A stretch of DNA of 64,000 nt from Acidimicrobiales bacterium (GTDB lineage Bacteria > Actinomycetota > Acidimicrobiia > Acidimicrobiales > SZUA-35), in the NCBI GenBank assembly GCA_020629155.1, contig JAHDDW010000007.1, positions 81,525 to 145,524 on the forward strand, in the 5' to 3' direction. How positions within the stretch are numbered: the stretch's first letter is position 1; each line of letters begins with the position of its first letter. The notes under the pieces were generated by a model, which saw only the letters and a program-made list of their open reading frames with translations, did no database searches and was not told where the DNA came from. Positions 51,101-59,322 of this stretch are shown here, piece after piece. A program made the position numbers and the translations under genes.

Positions 51101-51453
51101 AGATATGGCAACAGATCAAGCGATAACTCTTTGCCATAGGCAAACGGAACTTCTTCAGCTTGTTCTTCAAGAAAAAAGTCGAACGGGTTGATCGCTACTA
51201 AATCGACAGCCAAGTCTACTTCTACCGAAAAATTATCGACAGGTTCAGGAAAAACAACACGAGCTACGTGATTACCAAAAGGATCTTGTTGCCAGTTAAT
51301 AAAATGCTTCTCTGGCGTGACTTTCATGTTGTAGGACAACACCGTGGTGCGAGTATGCGGCGCTGGACGCAACCTAATCAGTTGCGGAGAAAGCTGGCTA
51401 CCTTTCGGATAGCGATAAAAAGTATTGTGCGATAAAGAAACCGTGACGCTCAT
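48115..51453 (-). CDS. Transglutaminase fused to DUF2126
   Basis: A 1112-residue protein. Residues 1-290 are a transglutaminase: an N-terminal strand-rich domain (HNTFYRYPKGSQLSPQLIRL), catalytic Cys in KAGSCRDSAWLLVETL, His in DLHAWAEVYLPGAGW and Asp in LDPTSG. The rest is DUF2126 (VRLTIGGEPTFVSATD; GGGNHITLGGPTP; FRFPRYGTIV), found almost only with alpha-E/ATP-grasp genes. It belongs to the same system as the genes at 41-45 kb but is on the opposite strand. ATG at 51453. Confidence 0.94.
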   Translation of the reverse strand: MSVTVSLSHNTFYRYPKGSQLSPQLIRLRPAPHTRTTVLSYNMKVTPEKHFINWQQDPFGNHVARVVFPEPVDNFSVEVDLAVDLVAINPFDFFLEEQAEEVPFAYGKELSLDLLPYLKPTEKFTGELSSWLDGCAPNGELTVPYLLTITAALAKLVSYEIRYEPGVQSCAKTMERKAGSCRDSAWLLVETLRHLGYAARFVSGYLVQLVPDSKPLSGPAGPEKDFTDLHAWAEVYLPGAGWVGLDPTSGLAAGEGHIPLVATPMPQGAAPITGTSSETAIDFRYENNVTRVQDDPRSTKPYSDKQWSEILALGETVDSRLAERNVRLTIGGEPTFVSATDSESDQWNTAADGKDKRQKADELARRLAKEFGHGTLLQKTQGKWYPGEELPRWQYNLIWRKDGKKLWSDPALLNENKKTSTVETAKKFADELSKQLQMKPDAFFPAYEDPLYGLWREASLPKDYDIDPGDMSTKEQRQKVVASFDAKKSSEPVGYVVPLDRFGDDQFWSTSPWPLQRSHVFLIPGSSPLGMRLPLDSLPESKEEKPEPTHERDPAAPVDPFIETAMKQAQICDDVVVRKALAVEVREGLLYVFLPPFDEAEHSVDLIAAIEKAATATKTPVVIEGYPLPHDSRLQSLSVTPDPGVIEVNIHPASSFSELNAITSTVYEAARQTGLATEKFHLDGRHSGTGGGNHITLGGPTPKESPLLADPQLLTSIVTYWQHHPALSYLFSGLFVGPTSQAPRVDEARLENLHELEIALGEINDAEHATPWLADRALRHLLTDLTGNTHRAELCIDKLYSPDHSRGRLGLLELRAFEMPPHKQMAMVTYLLVQALVDRLSRDPYQHSLIRWGSDLHDRFLLPHYLAQDMADIVKDLAHHDLRFDLSWFEPFFNFRFPRYGTIVAGPVALELRAAIEPWLVLGEESNASATARYVDSSMERLQVKATGLQSDRYAVLVNGQPLPLRATSRSGEHVAGVKYRAWQPSSALHPTIGVHSPLLFQVVDKVTSKAIGAAKYHVAHPGGRSYDKIPVNSLEAESRRQNRFEDSTLVQQGALSQTQQLEKRHAFTATQRAVSDQQGSVEPVLLSDEAIAVPQHKVGKDFPTTLDLRSS

Positions 51454-51606
51454 AGAAACAGACTCTAGTCAACGCAGCTCATGCTTTCATTGATGGTTAC
51501 AATAGCTCATTACGTTCTAGCTGCTAGAGTGCCTAGAGACATAAACGGGCCTTGTATATAGCTGATACCCACTTACAAAAGACAAGCTACTAACTTTCGA
51601 AACATA

Positions 51607-51635
51607 TAGACATGTAATGCATTGTGCAGTACACT
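51607..51635 (+). promoter_or_regulatory. Promoter of tacAT
   Basis: TAGACA (51607-51612), 17-bp spacer, TACACT (51630-51635); a GAGG site precedes ATG 51655, so this mRNA has a leader, unlike the other TA units. Confidence 0.55.
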
Positions 51636-51654
51636 TAGAACAGAGGTGTTTGAG

Positions 51655-51933
51655 ATGAACAAAACAGCAGTGCTACAAGCAAGAATTGCGCCAGAAAAGA
51701 AATCCACAATAGAGCAAGCAGCTAAAATTCTTGGTTTATCTGTGAGTGATCTACTCGTTGGCAGCGCATACGAGAAAGCTACTGCCGTCATTAAGGACTA
51801 CCAAATGCTTGAGCTTTCAAGGACATCTAGTATCTATTTCGCCGAAGCCATTGACAGTCACCAAGAATCAGGTGAGTCATTCAAAAAAGGTGCGGCGAAA
51901 TATGTTAATGCGATGATGCCTTCAAATGAATAA
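51655..51933 (+). CDS. TacA-type DUF1778 antitoxin
   Basis: A 92-residue antitoxin. LQARIAPEKKSTIEQAAKILGLSVSDLLVGSAYEKA is the DUF1778 ribbon-helix-helix domain; the tail should bind the acetyltransferase. ATG 51655 is chosen over upstream starts by its GAGG site and the family N-terminus. It overlaps the toxin start by 8 bp. Confidence 0.9.
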   Translation: MNKTAVLQARIAPEKKSTIEQAAKILGLSVSDLLVGSAYEKATAVIKDYQMLELSRTSSIYFAEAIDSHQESGESFKKGAAKYVNAMMPSNE

Positions 51934-52480
51934 TCAAGCAAAGTACACATTCTCTTTGCTTAACAAAAGCATTCACGATAGAGAAAAATTCGACTGTGGA
52001 ATAGATAAAATAAACAGCTACCTAAAAAGAGTCGCCAACCAAGACGCAAAACTTTTTTTGGGCAGACCCCACGTCTTAACAGATGAAGACAACAAATCTG
52101 AAATTATAGGTTTCTACACGCTCTCTAACTATTCGATCTTTGTTACTGATCTACCAGAAAGCTATCGCAAGAGACTTCCGGACCATCGGCCAATTGGCGC
52201 TACCCTCCTCGGCATGATGGGAGTGGATTGCAAATACCAAGGCCAAGGGATCGGAGAACTTGTTTTCTTCGATGCTCTCTACCGTTCATTGAAAATAAGC
52301 CGGACTGGTCAAGCCTCATACGCCGTTGTTATCGATGCCATAAATGATTCTGCGAAAGAGTTCTACAAGAAGTACGACGCCCAAGAGTTTCCAGACCATC
52401 CAATGAAACTATTTATCCCTATGAAAAAGATAGAACGGACCTTTGATATAGTTTCTAAAAATAGAAACTATCAAAGTTAA
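51926..52480 (+). CDS. TacT-type GNAT toxin
   Basis: A 184-residue GNAT acetyltransferase. KFDCGIDKINSYLKRVA at the start, GFYTLSNYSIF, and the acetyl-CoA loop MMGVDCKYQGQGIGELVF, then YAVVIDAINDSAKEFYKKY with the likely active Tyr. Such toxins acetylate aminoacyl-tRNA and stop translation. The last codons also form the terminator hairpin at 52441-52488. Confidence 0.93.
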   Translation: MNNQAKYTFSLLNKSIHDREKFDCGIDKINSYLKRVANQDAKLFLGRPHVLTDEDNKSEIIGFYTLSNYSIFVTDLPESYRKRLPDHRPIGATLLGMMGVDCKYQGQGIGELVFFDALYRSLKISRTGQASYAVVIDAINDSAKEFYKKYDAQEFPDHPMKLFIPMKKIERTFDIVSKNRNYQS

Positions 52481-52488
52481 CTCTTTTT
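52441..52488 (+). terminator. Terminator overlapping the tacT end
   Basis: Stem of 8 plus 6 bp with a 2-nt bulge (52441-52456 with 52463-52476), then CTCTTTTT. It lies inside the tacT coding end. Confidence 0.6.
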
Positions 52489-52529
52489 AGACGAAAATCA
52501 ATGTACCTATAAGCGACAGCCGCCTTCTC

Positions 52530-52979
52530 ATGCGATACAGAAATCGTGACACTCAGAACGGACTAGTCAAACGAGCAAACAGCGATATCATTAAAGTTTT
52601 TATAAAGTTTTTGCATGATCTCTGTACATCTTTCCAGGCATTTCAGAACGTGAATATGAGGGCTCAAGCACAGCTTTTCACTTTTGAGACAACTAGCTCT
52701 GAGAACCACATACATACTAGAAATATTTGCATGAAAGAATCAGCTGAATCGTCAGAAGATCCAGCCTGCGGAACTGGAACAGCAGCCATAATGGCATATC
52801 TAATGAAGAACTACCCTGGCTATTCTGGCAACCCAGCTACGTTACATGCAGAACAAGGAGAAATCGTACAAAAGCCTAGCTTAATAACCTGCCATGGGAC
52901 AACTAATGATGCGGGCGAGATGCATATACAAATAAGCGGCGGAGCAACCTTAATGCAAGAAGGACGATTCTACCTCTAG
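52530..52979 (+). pseudogene. C-terminal fragment of a PhzF-family isomerase
   Basis: The frame encodes 149 residues that match the C-terminal half of PhzF-like proteins: AQLFTFETTSSENHIHTRN, the signature EDPACGTGTAAIMAYLMKN, then EQGEIVQKPSLI and ISGGATLMQEGRFYL. PhzF enzymes need an N-terminal half with the catalytic Glu, which is absent; upstream sequence goes straight into the tacAT unit. It is probably a remnant truncated when tacAT arrived. Confidence 0.75.
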
Positions 52980-53054
52980 TGGGAATGACGACCTGAATAG
53001 GCTAGGAATAAACCATCTAGTTTGGACGTAAAAAACGAGGTAGTAATCACGTAA

Positions 53055-53975
53055 CTAAAAGACGCTCATACCTGAATGAGCGACAAAAGACGAAAGTGCT
53101 GCACGCCCTGCTAGCGAGTTACCTGTACCATCAAGCCCTGGCGACCAAACACACACAGTCGCCACATCTGGCACAACGCCGAGGATCGCACCGCCAACAC
53201 CTGATTTACAAGGTATCCCTATTTCAAAAGCAAACATGCCAGCCGCATCATAGGTGCCCGCCATCAACATCAAAGCATTGATACGACGAGCGTCTTCAGC
53301 CGTGACAACAGATTTTTTACTAATTTGATCGACACCATCAAATGCCAGAAACTTAGCTGCCTTGGCAAGCTGCTCAACCGTCATTTTGATAGCACATTGT
53401 CTGAAATAAACATCTAACACTTTTTCGACGTCATTTTCTAGATTGCCATAGCTTTTTATCAAATGAGCAAGCGCCCTGTTCTTGTCCCCAGTAGCCTGTT
53501 CACTGGCAGCAACCTCAGCATCAACCTCAATTTTATCACCCGTAAGAAGAGAGAAAAGATGCAAAATATTGTCGATAGGATCACGCCAAGCCGAACACAA
53601 AATATCGGCGACAACAAGCGCCCCAGCGTTAATAAACGGGTTGCGAGGAATACCCTTTTCTCGCTCTAACAAAATGATCGAACTAAACGGATGCCCCGAT
53701 GGCTCACGCCCAACTCGACGCCACAGCTCAGCACCTGATTTCTGTTGCAACGCAAGCGCTAACGTAAAGACCTTGGAAACAGACTGAATCGTGAACGAAT
53801 CTGCAACGTCACCTGAAGATACAACCGCATCTTTCGTCGCTGTCGATATTGCAAGTTTGTTCGCAGGCACCCTAGAAAGCGCTGGAATATAACTAGCTAC
53901 AGTCCCCTTTGAGACATACGGCTTTGCATCATTAAGAACAGCATCAAGGAGCGGTTTTTGTATAGCAGTGGTCAT
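53055..53975 (-). CDS. glsA: Glutaminase
   Basis: A 306-residue beta-lactamase-fold glutaminase that hydrolyses glutamine to glutamate and ammonia. The active Ser and Lys are in FTIQSVSKVFTLAL (SxxK); GREPSGHPFSSI, NPFINAGALVV, and the C-terminal KSGVGGAILGVVPD are intact. ATG 53975 fits the family length (the longer frame up to 54071 encodes an unlikely extension); no clear ribosome site. Confidence 0.95.
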   Translation of the reverse strand: MTTAIQKPLLDAVLNDAKPYVSKGTVASYIPALSRVPANKLAISTATKDAVVSSGDVADSFTIQSVSKVFTLALALQQKSGAELWRRVGREPSGHPFSSIILLEREKGIPRNPFINAGALVVADILCSAWRDPIDNILHLFSLLTGDKIEVDAEVAASEQATGDKNRALAHLIKSYGNLENDVEKVLDVYFRQCAIKMTVEQLAKAAKFLAFDGVDQISKKSVVTAEDARRINALMLMAGTYDAAGMFAFEIGIPCKSGVGGAILGVVPDVATVCVWSPGLDGTGNSLAGRAALSSFVAHSGMSVF

Positions 53976-54214
53976 ATAATCTACTATATCGACTATAGCT
54001 AGATCAACGTGAGCTGTCTTTCGCCGCAAACCAACATTCGACAAGGCCTTAAGAACCGCCAGGAGAGCCATTGGCTAGAAATAACTTAACGGATTTACCT
54101 TTGCTCATATTTCCCACATAGATTTCTGCTTATAGATGTAACACCCAGGTATTCCATGGATCTAAATTTGGTTAACCCACAAGAGCATCATAGCTTTACG
54201 TTAGGATCAGTTAC

Positions 54215-56332
54215 GTGGATCTATCTGGCATGTGGAAAGCAGCAACCGTTGATTCTGAGCTGAATCGTCTCGGAACAGCAAAAGAAACTGACGATTCTTC
54301 TTGGCATACGCTCCCCGTCCCAGGCCATTGGAGCCAAGACCCAAACTTTCGCGAAAGCAACGGACCTGTTCTTTATAGAAAAACATTTAACTATGAAACA
54401 AACAACAAGGCTCAAGATCGCACATGGCTGACTTTAGAAGGCATGCTAAGCCAAGCAGAGATATGGCTAAATGATCACTATCTAGGCAGCTCGTCCACCT
54501 ATTTCGCTTCCACCCATTTTGATGTGACCAACTACATCACAGCCGAAAATAATGTGCTTGCTATCGAGATTTCATGCCCACAAGAAAAAACAGGGCAACG
54601 AGCAAAACGTTCCATCACAGGGTCATTGCAAACAGGGTTACTTGCGCCTCCAACATTACCTGGAGGAATCTGGAAAAACGTCAGGCTACAGACAACAGGC
54701 CCCTCAGCTATTAAACATGGCCGGGTTTTATGCACAAAAGCAAACGAGAACAAAGGAGAACTCGCCCTCCGTCTTGTTTTAGACGCACAGCAAGCATCTG
54801 AAAACGAAGTCATAACAAAAGTATACGCAGCAGACAACAGCCTGGTTGCAGAAAAAACAGCAATACACATGCTAGCTTCTGGCGAAAACCGATTCGACTG
54901 GCAACTCGACATAGAACAACCAAAGCTATGGTGGCCTGCTGCGTTAGGTTCACAGCCGCTTTATCGTGTCGAAGTCACCGTCGTTGACACAGCTTCAACA
55001 GCGGTGAGTGACCAAAAAACGTGGCGGATAGGGTTTCGTGAAATAACAAATAACAAATTTCTTTGGACCATCAACGGCGAGCGACTATTTGTTAAAGGAA
55101 TCGCATCTGGCCCTAAACAATATTTAGCTGACGTTGACGAAGGCGAGTACATCAACGATATTAAAACCGTCAAAGATAGCGGCCTCGATATGCTACGCAT
55201 CTATGGCCACATAAGTGACAAAGCCACCTATGATGCTGCAGATGAGATGGGTGTCTTGCTCTGGCAAGACCTTCCCTTTGTCGGTGGGTACGCAACAGGC
55301 GTGCGTTCCAAGGCGAAAGAAGCGACCCGTCTCGCTGTCGACTTTCTTGGCAACCACCCAAGCGTCGCACTTTGGTGTTGCAGCAACTTACCTAACGACG
55401 AAGCTAGTATCGGCTCTACGACGTCATCGCAAACCCCACGCAAACGCCTTGTAACCTCTGGACGACATTTCCTGCCGACGTGGAACAAATCGGTCCTTAG
55501 CTCCACTATCAAACGTGAAATTTCTAACGCAGATAGCTCACGACCTATCGTGCATTACTCAGGCAGCATGCCTAGCCCTTTCGCAACCGAACGCTCTGAT
55601 GCGCACCTTTGGCTGGGGTGGCGCAGCGGCAACGCAAAAGCGCTGGACAGAAAAGCGAAACAGTGGCCTCGCCTTGTTGAGTTTCCTGGAGGTATAGGCT
55701 CTCAGTCTGTACAAATAGCCGATTGGGGCCGATCAGAGCCAAGCTGGGTACGCGCCGACCTTGACGCGTTTGCAACCTACGTTCCTCGATCCGCCTACCC
55801 TGATGGGGTCTCGTGGGCGCACGCTACTCGCAACTATCAAGCTGAACTGTTGAAATCACAGATCGAAACCCTACGCCGTCTCAAATACAGCCCGACCGGG
55901 GGCTTCTGCGTGTTTGCTTTAAACGACAGCGAACCGCAAGGAGGGTACGGCATCTTCGACACAGAAGGAAACGCTAAACCTGGTTATGATGCCCTCGTCG
56001 ATGCATGTCGACCTGTCATCGTGGTTGCGACAACCCCGCCGCAGACAACCTATGAAGGCCAGAAAATTGCGCTCGACATACATGCTGTGAACGACCAGCG
56101 AACCCCCGTTGGGCAAGCGCAAGTACAAGCACAAGTCAGTGGAGCAGGCTGGCTTCATCGCCAAGTCTGGCAAGGCAGCATTGGTGCTGACACCTGCGAC
56201 AAGATAGGCACCCTAGCCTTTAGCGTTCCTGCCATTATCGGCACGTTAACTATCGATGTAGAGCTCGTCTCAGACGAACTCGCTATAACAAACCGTTATC
56301 ACTGTGTTGTCATTCCAGCTGCTGAGAGCTGA
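54215..56332 (+). CDS. Glycoside hydrolase family 2 protein, altered acid/base site
   Basis: A 705-residue GH2 protein. A jelly-roll sugar-binding domain (WHTLPVPGHWSQD, YRKTFNYE, LEGMLSQAEIWLNDHYLG), an Ig-like domain, and a TIM barrel (RLFVKGIASGPKQYL, HPSVALWCCSNLPNDE) ending in a nucleophile-like LVEFPGG. In working beta-mannosidase/galactosidases the barrel has NE where this has N-L (CSNLPND), so the general acid/base seems lost. GTG start at 54215. Two small C-terminal beta domains follow. Confidence 0.85.
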   Translation: MDLSGMWKAATVDSELNRLGTAKETDDSSWHTLPVPGHWSQDPNFRESNGPVLYRKTFNYETNNKAQDRTWLTLEGMLSQAEIWLNDHYLGSSSTYFASTHFDVTNYITAENNVLAIEISCPQEKTGQRAKRSITGSLQTGLLAPPTLPGGIWKNVRLQTTGPSAIKHGRVLCTKANENKGELALRLVLDAQQASENEVITKVYAADNSLVAEKTAIHMLASGENRFDWQLDIEQPKLWWPAALGSQPLYRVEVTVVDTASTAVSDQKTWRIGFREITNNKFLWTINGERLFVKGIASGPKQYLADVDEGEYINDIKTVKDSGLDMLRIYGHISDKATYDAADEMGVLLWQDLPFVGGYATGVRSKAKEATRLAVDFLGNHPSVALWCCSNLPNDEASIGSTTSSQTPRKRLVTSGRHFLPTWNKSVLSSTIKREISNADSSRPIVHYSGSMPSPFATERSDAHLWLGWRSGNAKALDRKAKQWPRLVEFPGGIGSQSVQIADWGRSEPSWVRADLDAFATYVPRSAYPDGVSWAHATRNYQAELLKSQIETLRRLKYSPTGGFCVFALNDSEPQGGYGIFDTEGNAKPGYDALVDACRPVIVVATTPPQTTYEGQKIALDIHAVNDQRTPVGQAQVQAQVSGAGWLHRQVWQGSIGADTCDKIGTLAFSVPAIIGTLTIDVELVSDELAITNRYHCVVIPAAES

Positions 56333-57841
56333 TCAGGTTGCAGAACGTGCGTGTGACAGGCTGCGAGACTCACTACGTTCGATAGCTATTTTTTTGATAG
56401 CCCGTCTGCTTAGCAGCACAATAGCCAACCCGCACAAGATAGCTTGACTCAACGAATATTCGAAGAAGAAAAGACTTGGTATAGCAAAAACAGCAAAAAA
56501 TAGGAAGCGTGTTAGATGAAGCGGATCCTCCGCAAATTTACCAGATTTAGACCAACGATACGGCACATACGGAACCCACCTGTAAACAATCTGCGCAACC
56601 AAAAGGATAGCACCCACTGTGCTGACTGAAGTAACAACAAGATAACCAAGATACTTTCCGATTTGCAGGAATAAATGAGGAATAACTCGATGCACTTTAG
56701 GGAGTCTGTTGAACAAGGCGAACACGAGGCGAATCTCGACAAGAACTGCCATCCACCCGAAGCAGACCCAAGCAGAAGAGGCTATCGACTGGCCACTTCC
56801 GAGGGCAACAAACGGCGAACCAACAACGGTAATGGCAAAAGCCCAAACCCATGGAGCGTACTTCGGCACAGTGCCACGAACTTCTGCGAAGTTTTTTGGC
56901 AACACAGGGTCGACTTCTCGAACTGAGCCGACCATATCATTTTCGTAATAGCCAGTTTCATAGGTGATCCAAAGCGCCAGCGAAAGCAATGCGATACCAA
57001 CAGCATGCAGTGGGAAGAACCAGGCCGTTGAGCTTAACGCTAACACTGCGATATACAGGTCATCTTTAACCCAGCCAGCTTGCACAAACCCTTTAAATGG
57101 GGTTTTAGTTAGCTGCACATAGCGAAGAGGAACGTAGGCGTTTTCGTGAGGTTCTATCCAATAGGCACCTTCCCATTCAGTCAGAACTGGCGTTTGGCAA
57201 GCGACGAACAAGTCTCGATCGTGCATCGAATCGCTAACCACTATCGAGTCTTCGACAGTAGACAACTTCGTGCTGCGTTCAACATGTTCTGTCTTTGAAA
57301 ACTGCCGCAAACCTTTCCATCGAAATGCTTTACAAGCGATTGTCAAAACCTGCTTTTCGCCCGCAAGATGCAAAGCGTTGACCACAGGGTTGACGATAAT
57401 ATCAAAACCTCGGGTGATAACGACAACAGGTCCTTTATGATTTTGAGCAGCCGAGACTAGAGACCCGTTAGCATTTTCTTCAGCCCAGGACGCAGCGATA
57501 GCTCGCCACCGCAGATACGACCACGGCATCAAAAGCAACAATACTAGAACTCTAATCCAGTCACGATTTTCTTGACGACCAGAAAGCAACCGCCATGGAG
57601 CAACCTTGTCGGTTACTGCCAGTAGAGCTTTTGCATAGCTAGAAGGACGCACAGAATCAAGAAAAGCCTCTGTTGTCGAACCTAACACAAGCGTCAAATC
57701 TAGTTCGAGCAGCAAGGGTTGCTGTGGTGAATCTTCAATAATTTGAATGGCCTCAGATGGGCTGTGCATAAATGAGACAGACTCTATTTTTTCTCCAGCA
57801 GGCTTTGCGCTACTGGTCATTTCATTCTTCATTGAAGCCAT
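56333..57841 (-). CDS. HAD-like domain fused to a polytopic membrane domain
   Basis: I chose ATG 57841 (GGAAGAGGGGG before it), giving 502 residues. Residues about 20-240 are HAD-like: the motif I position reads LELDLTL instead of DxDxT, motif II VVVITRGFD, and motif IV SIVVSDSMHDRDLF. The C-terminal half has about eight helices with YENDMVGSVREVDP, reminiscent of the acidic NDxxD site of UbiA prenyltransferases. This layout resembles the HAD-UbiA proteins of decaprenyl-phosphoribose synthesis, but the match is weak and function is open. Confidence 0.65.
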   Translation of the reverse strand: MASMKNEMTSSAKPAGEKIESVSFMHSPSEAIQIIEDSPQQPLLLELDLTLVLGSTTEAFLDSVRPSSYAKALLAVTDKVAPWRLLSGRQENRDWIRVLVLLLLMPWSYLRWRAIAASWAEENANGSLVSAAQNHKGPVVVITRGFDIIVNPVVNALHLAGEKQVLTIACKAFRWKGLRQFSKTEHVERSTKLSTVEDSIVVSDSMHDRDLFVACQTPVLTEWEGAYWIEPHENAYVPLRYVQLTKTPFKGFVQAGWVKDDLYIAVLALSSTAWFFPLHAVGIALLSLALWITYETGYYENDMVGSVREVDPVLPKNFAEVRGTVPKYAPWVWAFAITVVGSPFVALGSGQSIASSAWVCFGWMAVLVEIRLVFALFNRLPKVHRVIPHLFLQIGKYLGYLVVTSVSTVGAILLVAQIVYRWVPYVPYRWSKSGKFAEDPLHLTRFLFFAVFAIPSLFFFEYSLSQAILCGLAIVLLSRRAIKKIAIERSESRSLSHARSAT

Positions 57842-58046
57842 CCCCCTCTTCCTTTGCAAGCGCCGTACTACGCAATTGCTGCTACCTCCAGATCTTAGTA
57901 CTGTCACTGCATAGATCTTAGGATAGCCGCTCAAGTGCAGCCAGGTAGCGACTATGGCCGCTTTAGGTGGCTTTGCTCTGAACATGGGGCATCTGCAAAC
58001 AGATTACGTTTGCGCTACCTGCCAGACACAGGATAGGACAACAACG

Positions 58047-59321
58047 TTACTCGCCTGCTTCAGCTTCTGCATCGCTAGAATCTTCACCTGCGACAACCGC
58101 TTGATCGACCGCAACGTCACGCACACCTTCATCGACTGGCTCGGGAGCAACTGCGTCAACAGGGGCTACTTCGACACCGACGATATCGTCAGTTTCTGAG
58201 CATTTTAGAATTTTAACGCAAAGAGATCGGACGTCAGGGGCTTGGCCTACTGCGCCAGCATCAATGCCATAAGGGCTATAGGCTGTGCTTGCCATACCCA
58301 GAACTTTACCTTCGCCGTTTACCAATGGCCCACCTCGGAAAAGCGTGCCTACAAGTGACGTGTGTTGCAGACCTAGCGGCGAGTTATCAACCATAACGCC
58401 AGGCGAAGCCGTCGCTCCTTGTCCTCCAACACCGCTCATAGCAAACACGCGAGAGCCAACAGCTTCGACTTGTGCCACGTTTGTCGCCAACTCAAGTGTG
58501 GGGATTGTTTTATCAACCGCAAGTAATGCCAAATCTCGCTCGCTATCCCATGCCCAAAGCTGCGCCGAAATTCGTTCATTGTTTTTAACTAACTCGATCG
58601 CAGGTGCAGGTTCAGTTGTAGCTGCATCAATTAAAGAATAACTTGTTACAAGTGCGGTGCCGCCGTTGTGACCGATGACGGCATAGGCGGAACCTGTAAC
58701 AAGACGACCATCGCTGTCACGACTTTCTAGAAGCCAAACAGATTCGCCAATAGTTTGTGGTAATCGCACAACGCCATCAGCATCGGCGGCATAGGCTTCG
58801 AGCGGCGCCAGCTCTTGACGGATTTCTGTAATAGAACCCGAGCGCATCTCATCTAGCGCTCCAGCAGCATCATTGAACTGCTGATCAAACCCATCGACGA
58901 AACGAGACACCGCTTGTTCGTTATCAGCAAGACGATTGTCGTAATAGGCATAGAAAGCCGCGCCACTAAAGGCAATCCCCACGCTAAAGGCAAGTAGCAT
59001 GACCGCCAACCCGACGACGCTGCGAGGCAAAATGCGGTAACGCAGTTTCTCTTGATGTGGTGCCACAGGCACAAACCCACGACGTGCCCAATCTTTTGAA
59101 CGCATCGCTTTTTCTGATGCGTTCGCTGTTTTAATAAACGGCGCGACAGAACTTGAAGAAAGCTTTCGCATACCTGCTTTGAAACCAGACGCAGTATCAG
59201 CTTGCGTTTCGACAACCAGACCGTCTTTTTTAGAAACGGCATAGGTTGCTCTGCTGACTTCCTCCGAAGAACGCTTCTTTTTTGATCTATTTCTTTTAGG
59301 TTTTTTAATTGCTGTTTTCAT
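58047..59321 (-). CDS. Membrane-anchored trypsin-like pseudoprotease
   Basis: A 424-residue protein from ATG 59321. A very basic cytosolic N-terminus (KKPKRNRSKKKRS), one helix (VVGLAVMLLAFSVGIAFSGAAFY), a coiled linker and a trypsin-fold domain (GSAYAVIGHNGG, DLALLAVDK, PGVMVDNSPLGLQH, GPLVNGEGKVLGMAS). The catalytic Ser (GxSGGP) is replaced (LFRGGPL) and the His position reads TSYSLID, so it should be inactive and act as a binding or regulatory subunit. It starts 1 nt after the PBP stop, i.e. is coupled to peptidoglycan synthesis. Confidence 0.82.
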   Translation of the reverse strand: MKTAIKKPKRNRSKKKRSSEEVSRATYAVSKKDGLVVETQADTASGFKAGMRKLSSSSVAPFIKTANASEKAMRSKDWARRGFVPVAPHQEKLRYRILPRSVVGLAVMLLAFSVGIAFSGAAFYAYYDNRLADNEQAVSRFVDGFDQQFNDAAGALDEMRSGSITEIRQELAPLEAYAADADGVVRLPQTIGESVWLLESRDSDGRLVTGSAYAVIGHNGGTALVTSYSLIDAATTEPAPAIELVKNNERISAQLWAWDSERDLALLAVDKTIPTLELATNVAQVEAVGSRVFAMSGVGGQGATASPGVMVDNSPLGLQHTSLVGTLFRGGPLVNGEGKVLGMASTAYSPYGIDAGAVGQAPDVRSLCVKILKCSETDDIVGVEVAPVDAVAPEPVDEGVRDVAVDQAVVAGEDSSDAEAEAGE

Positions 59322-59322
59322 T

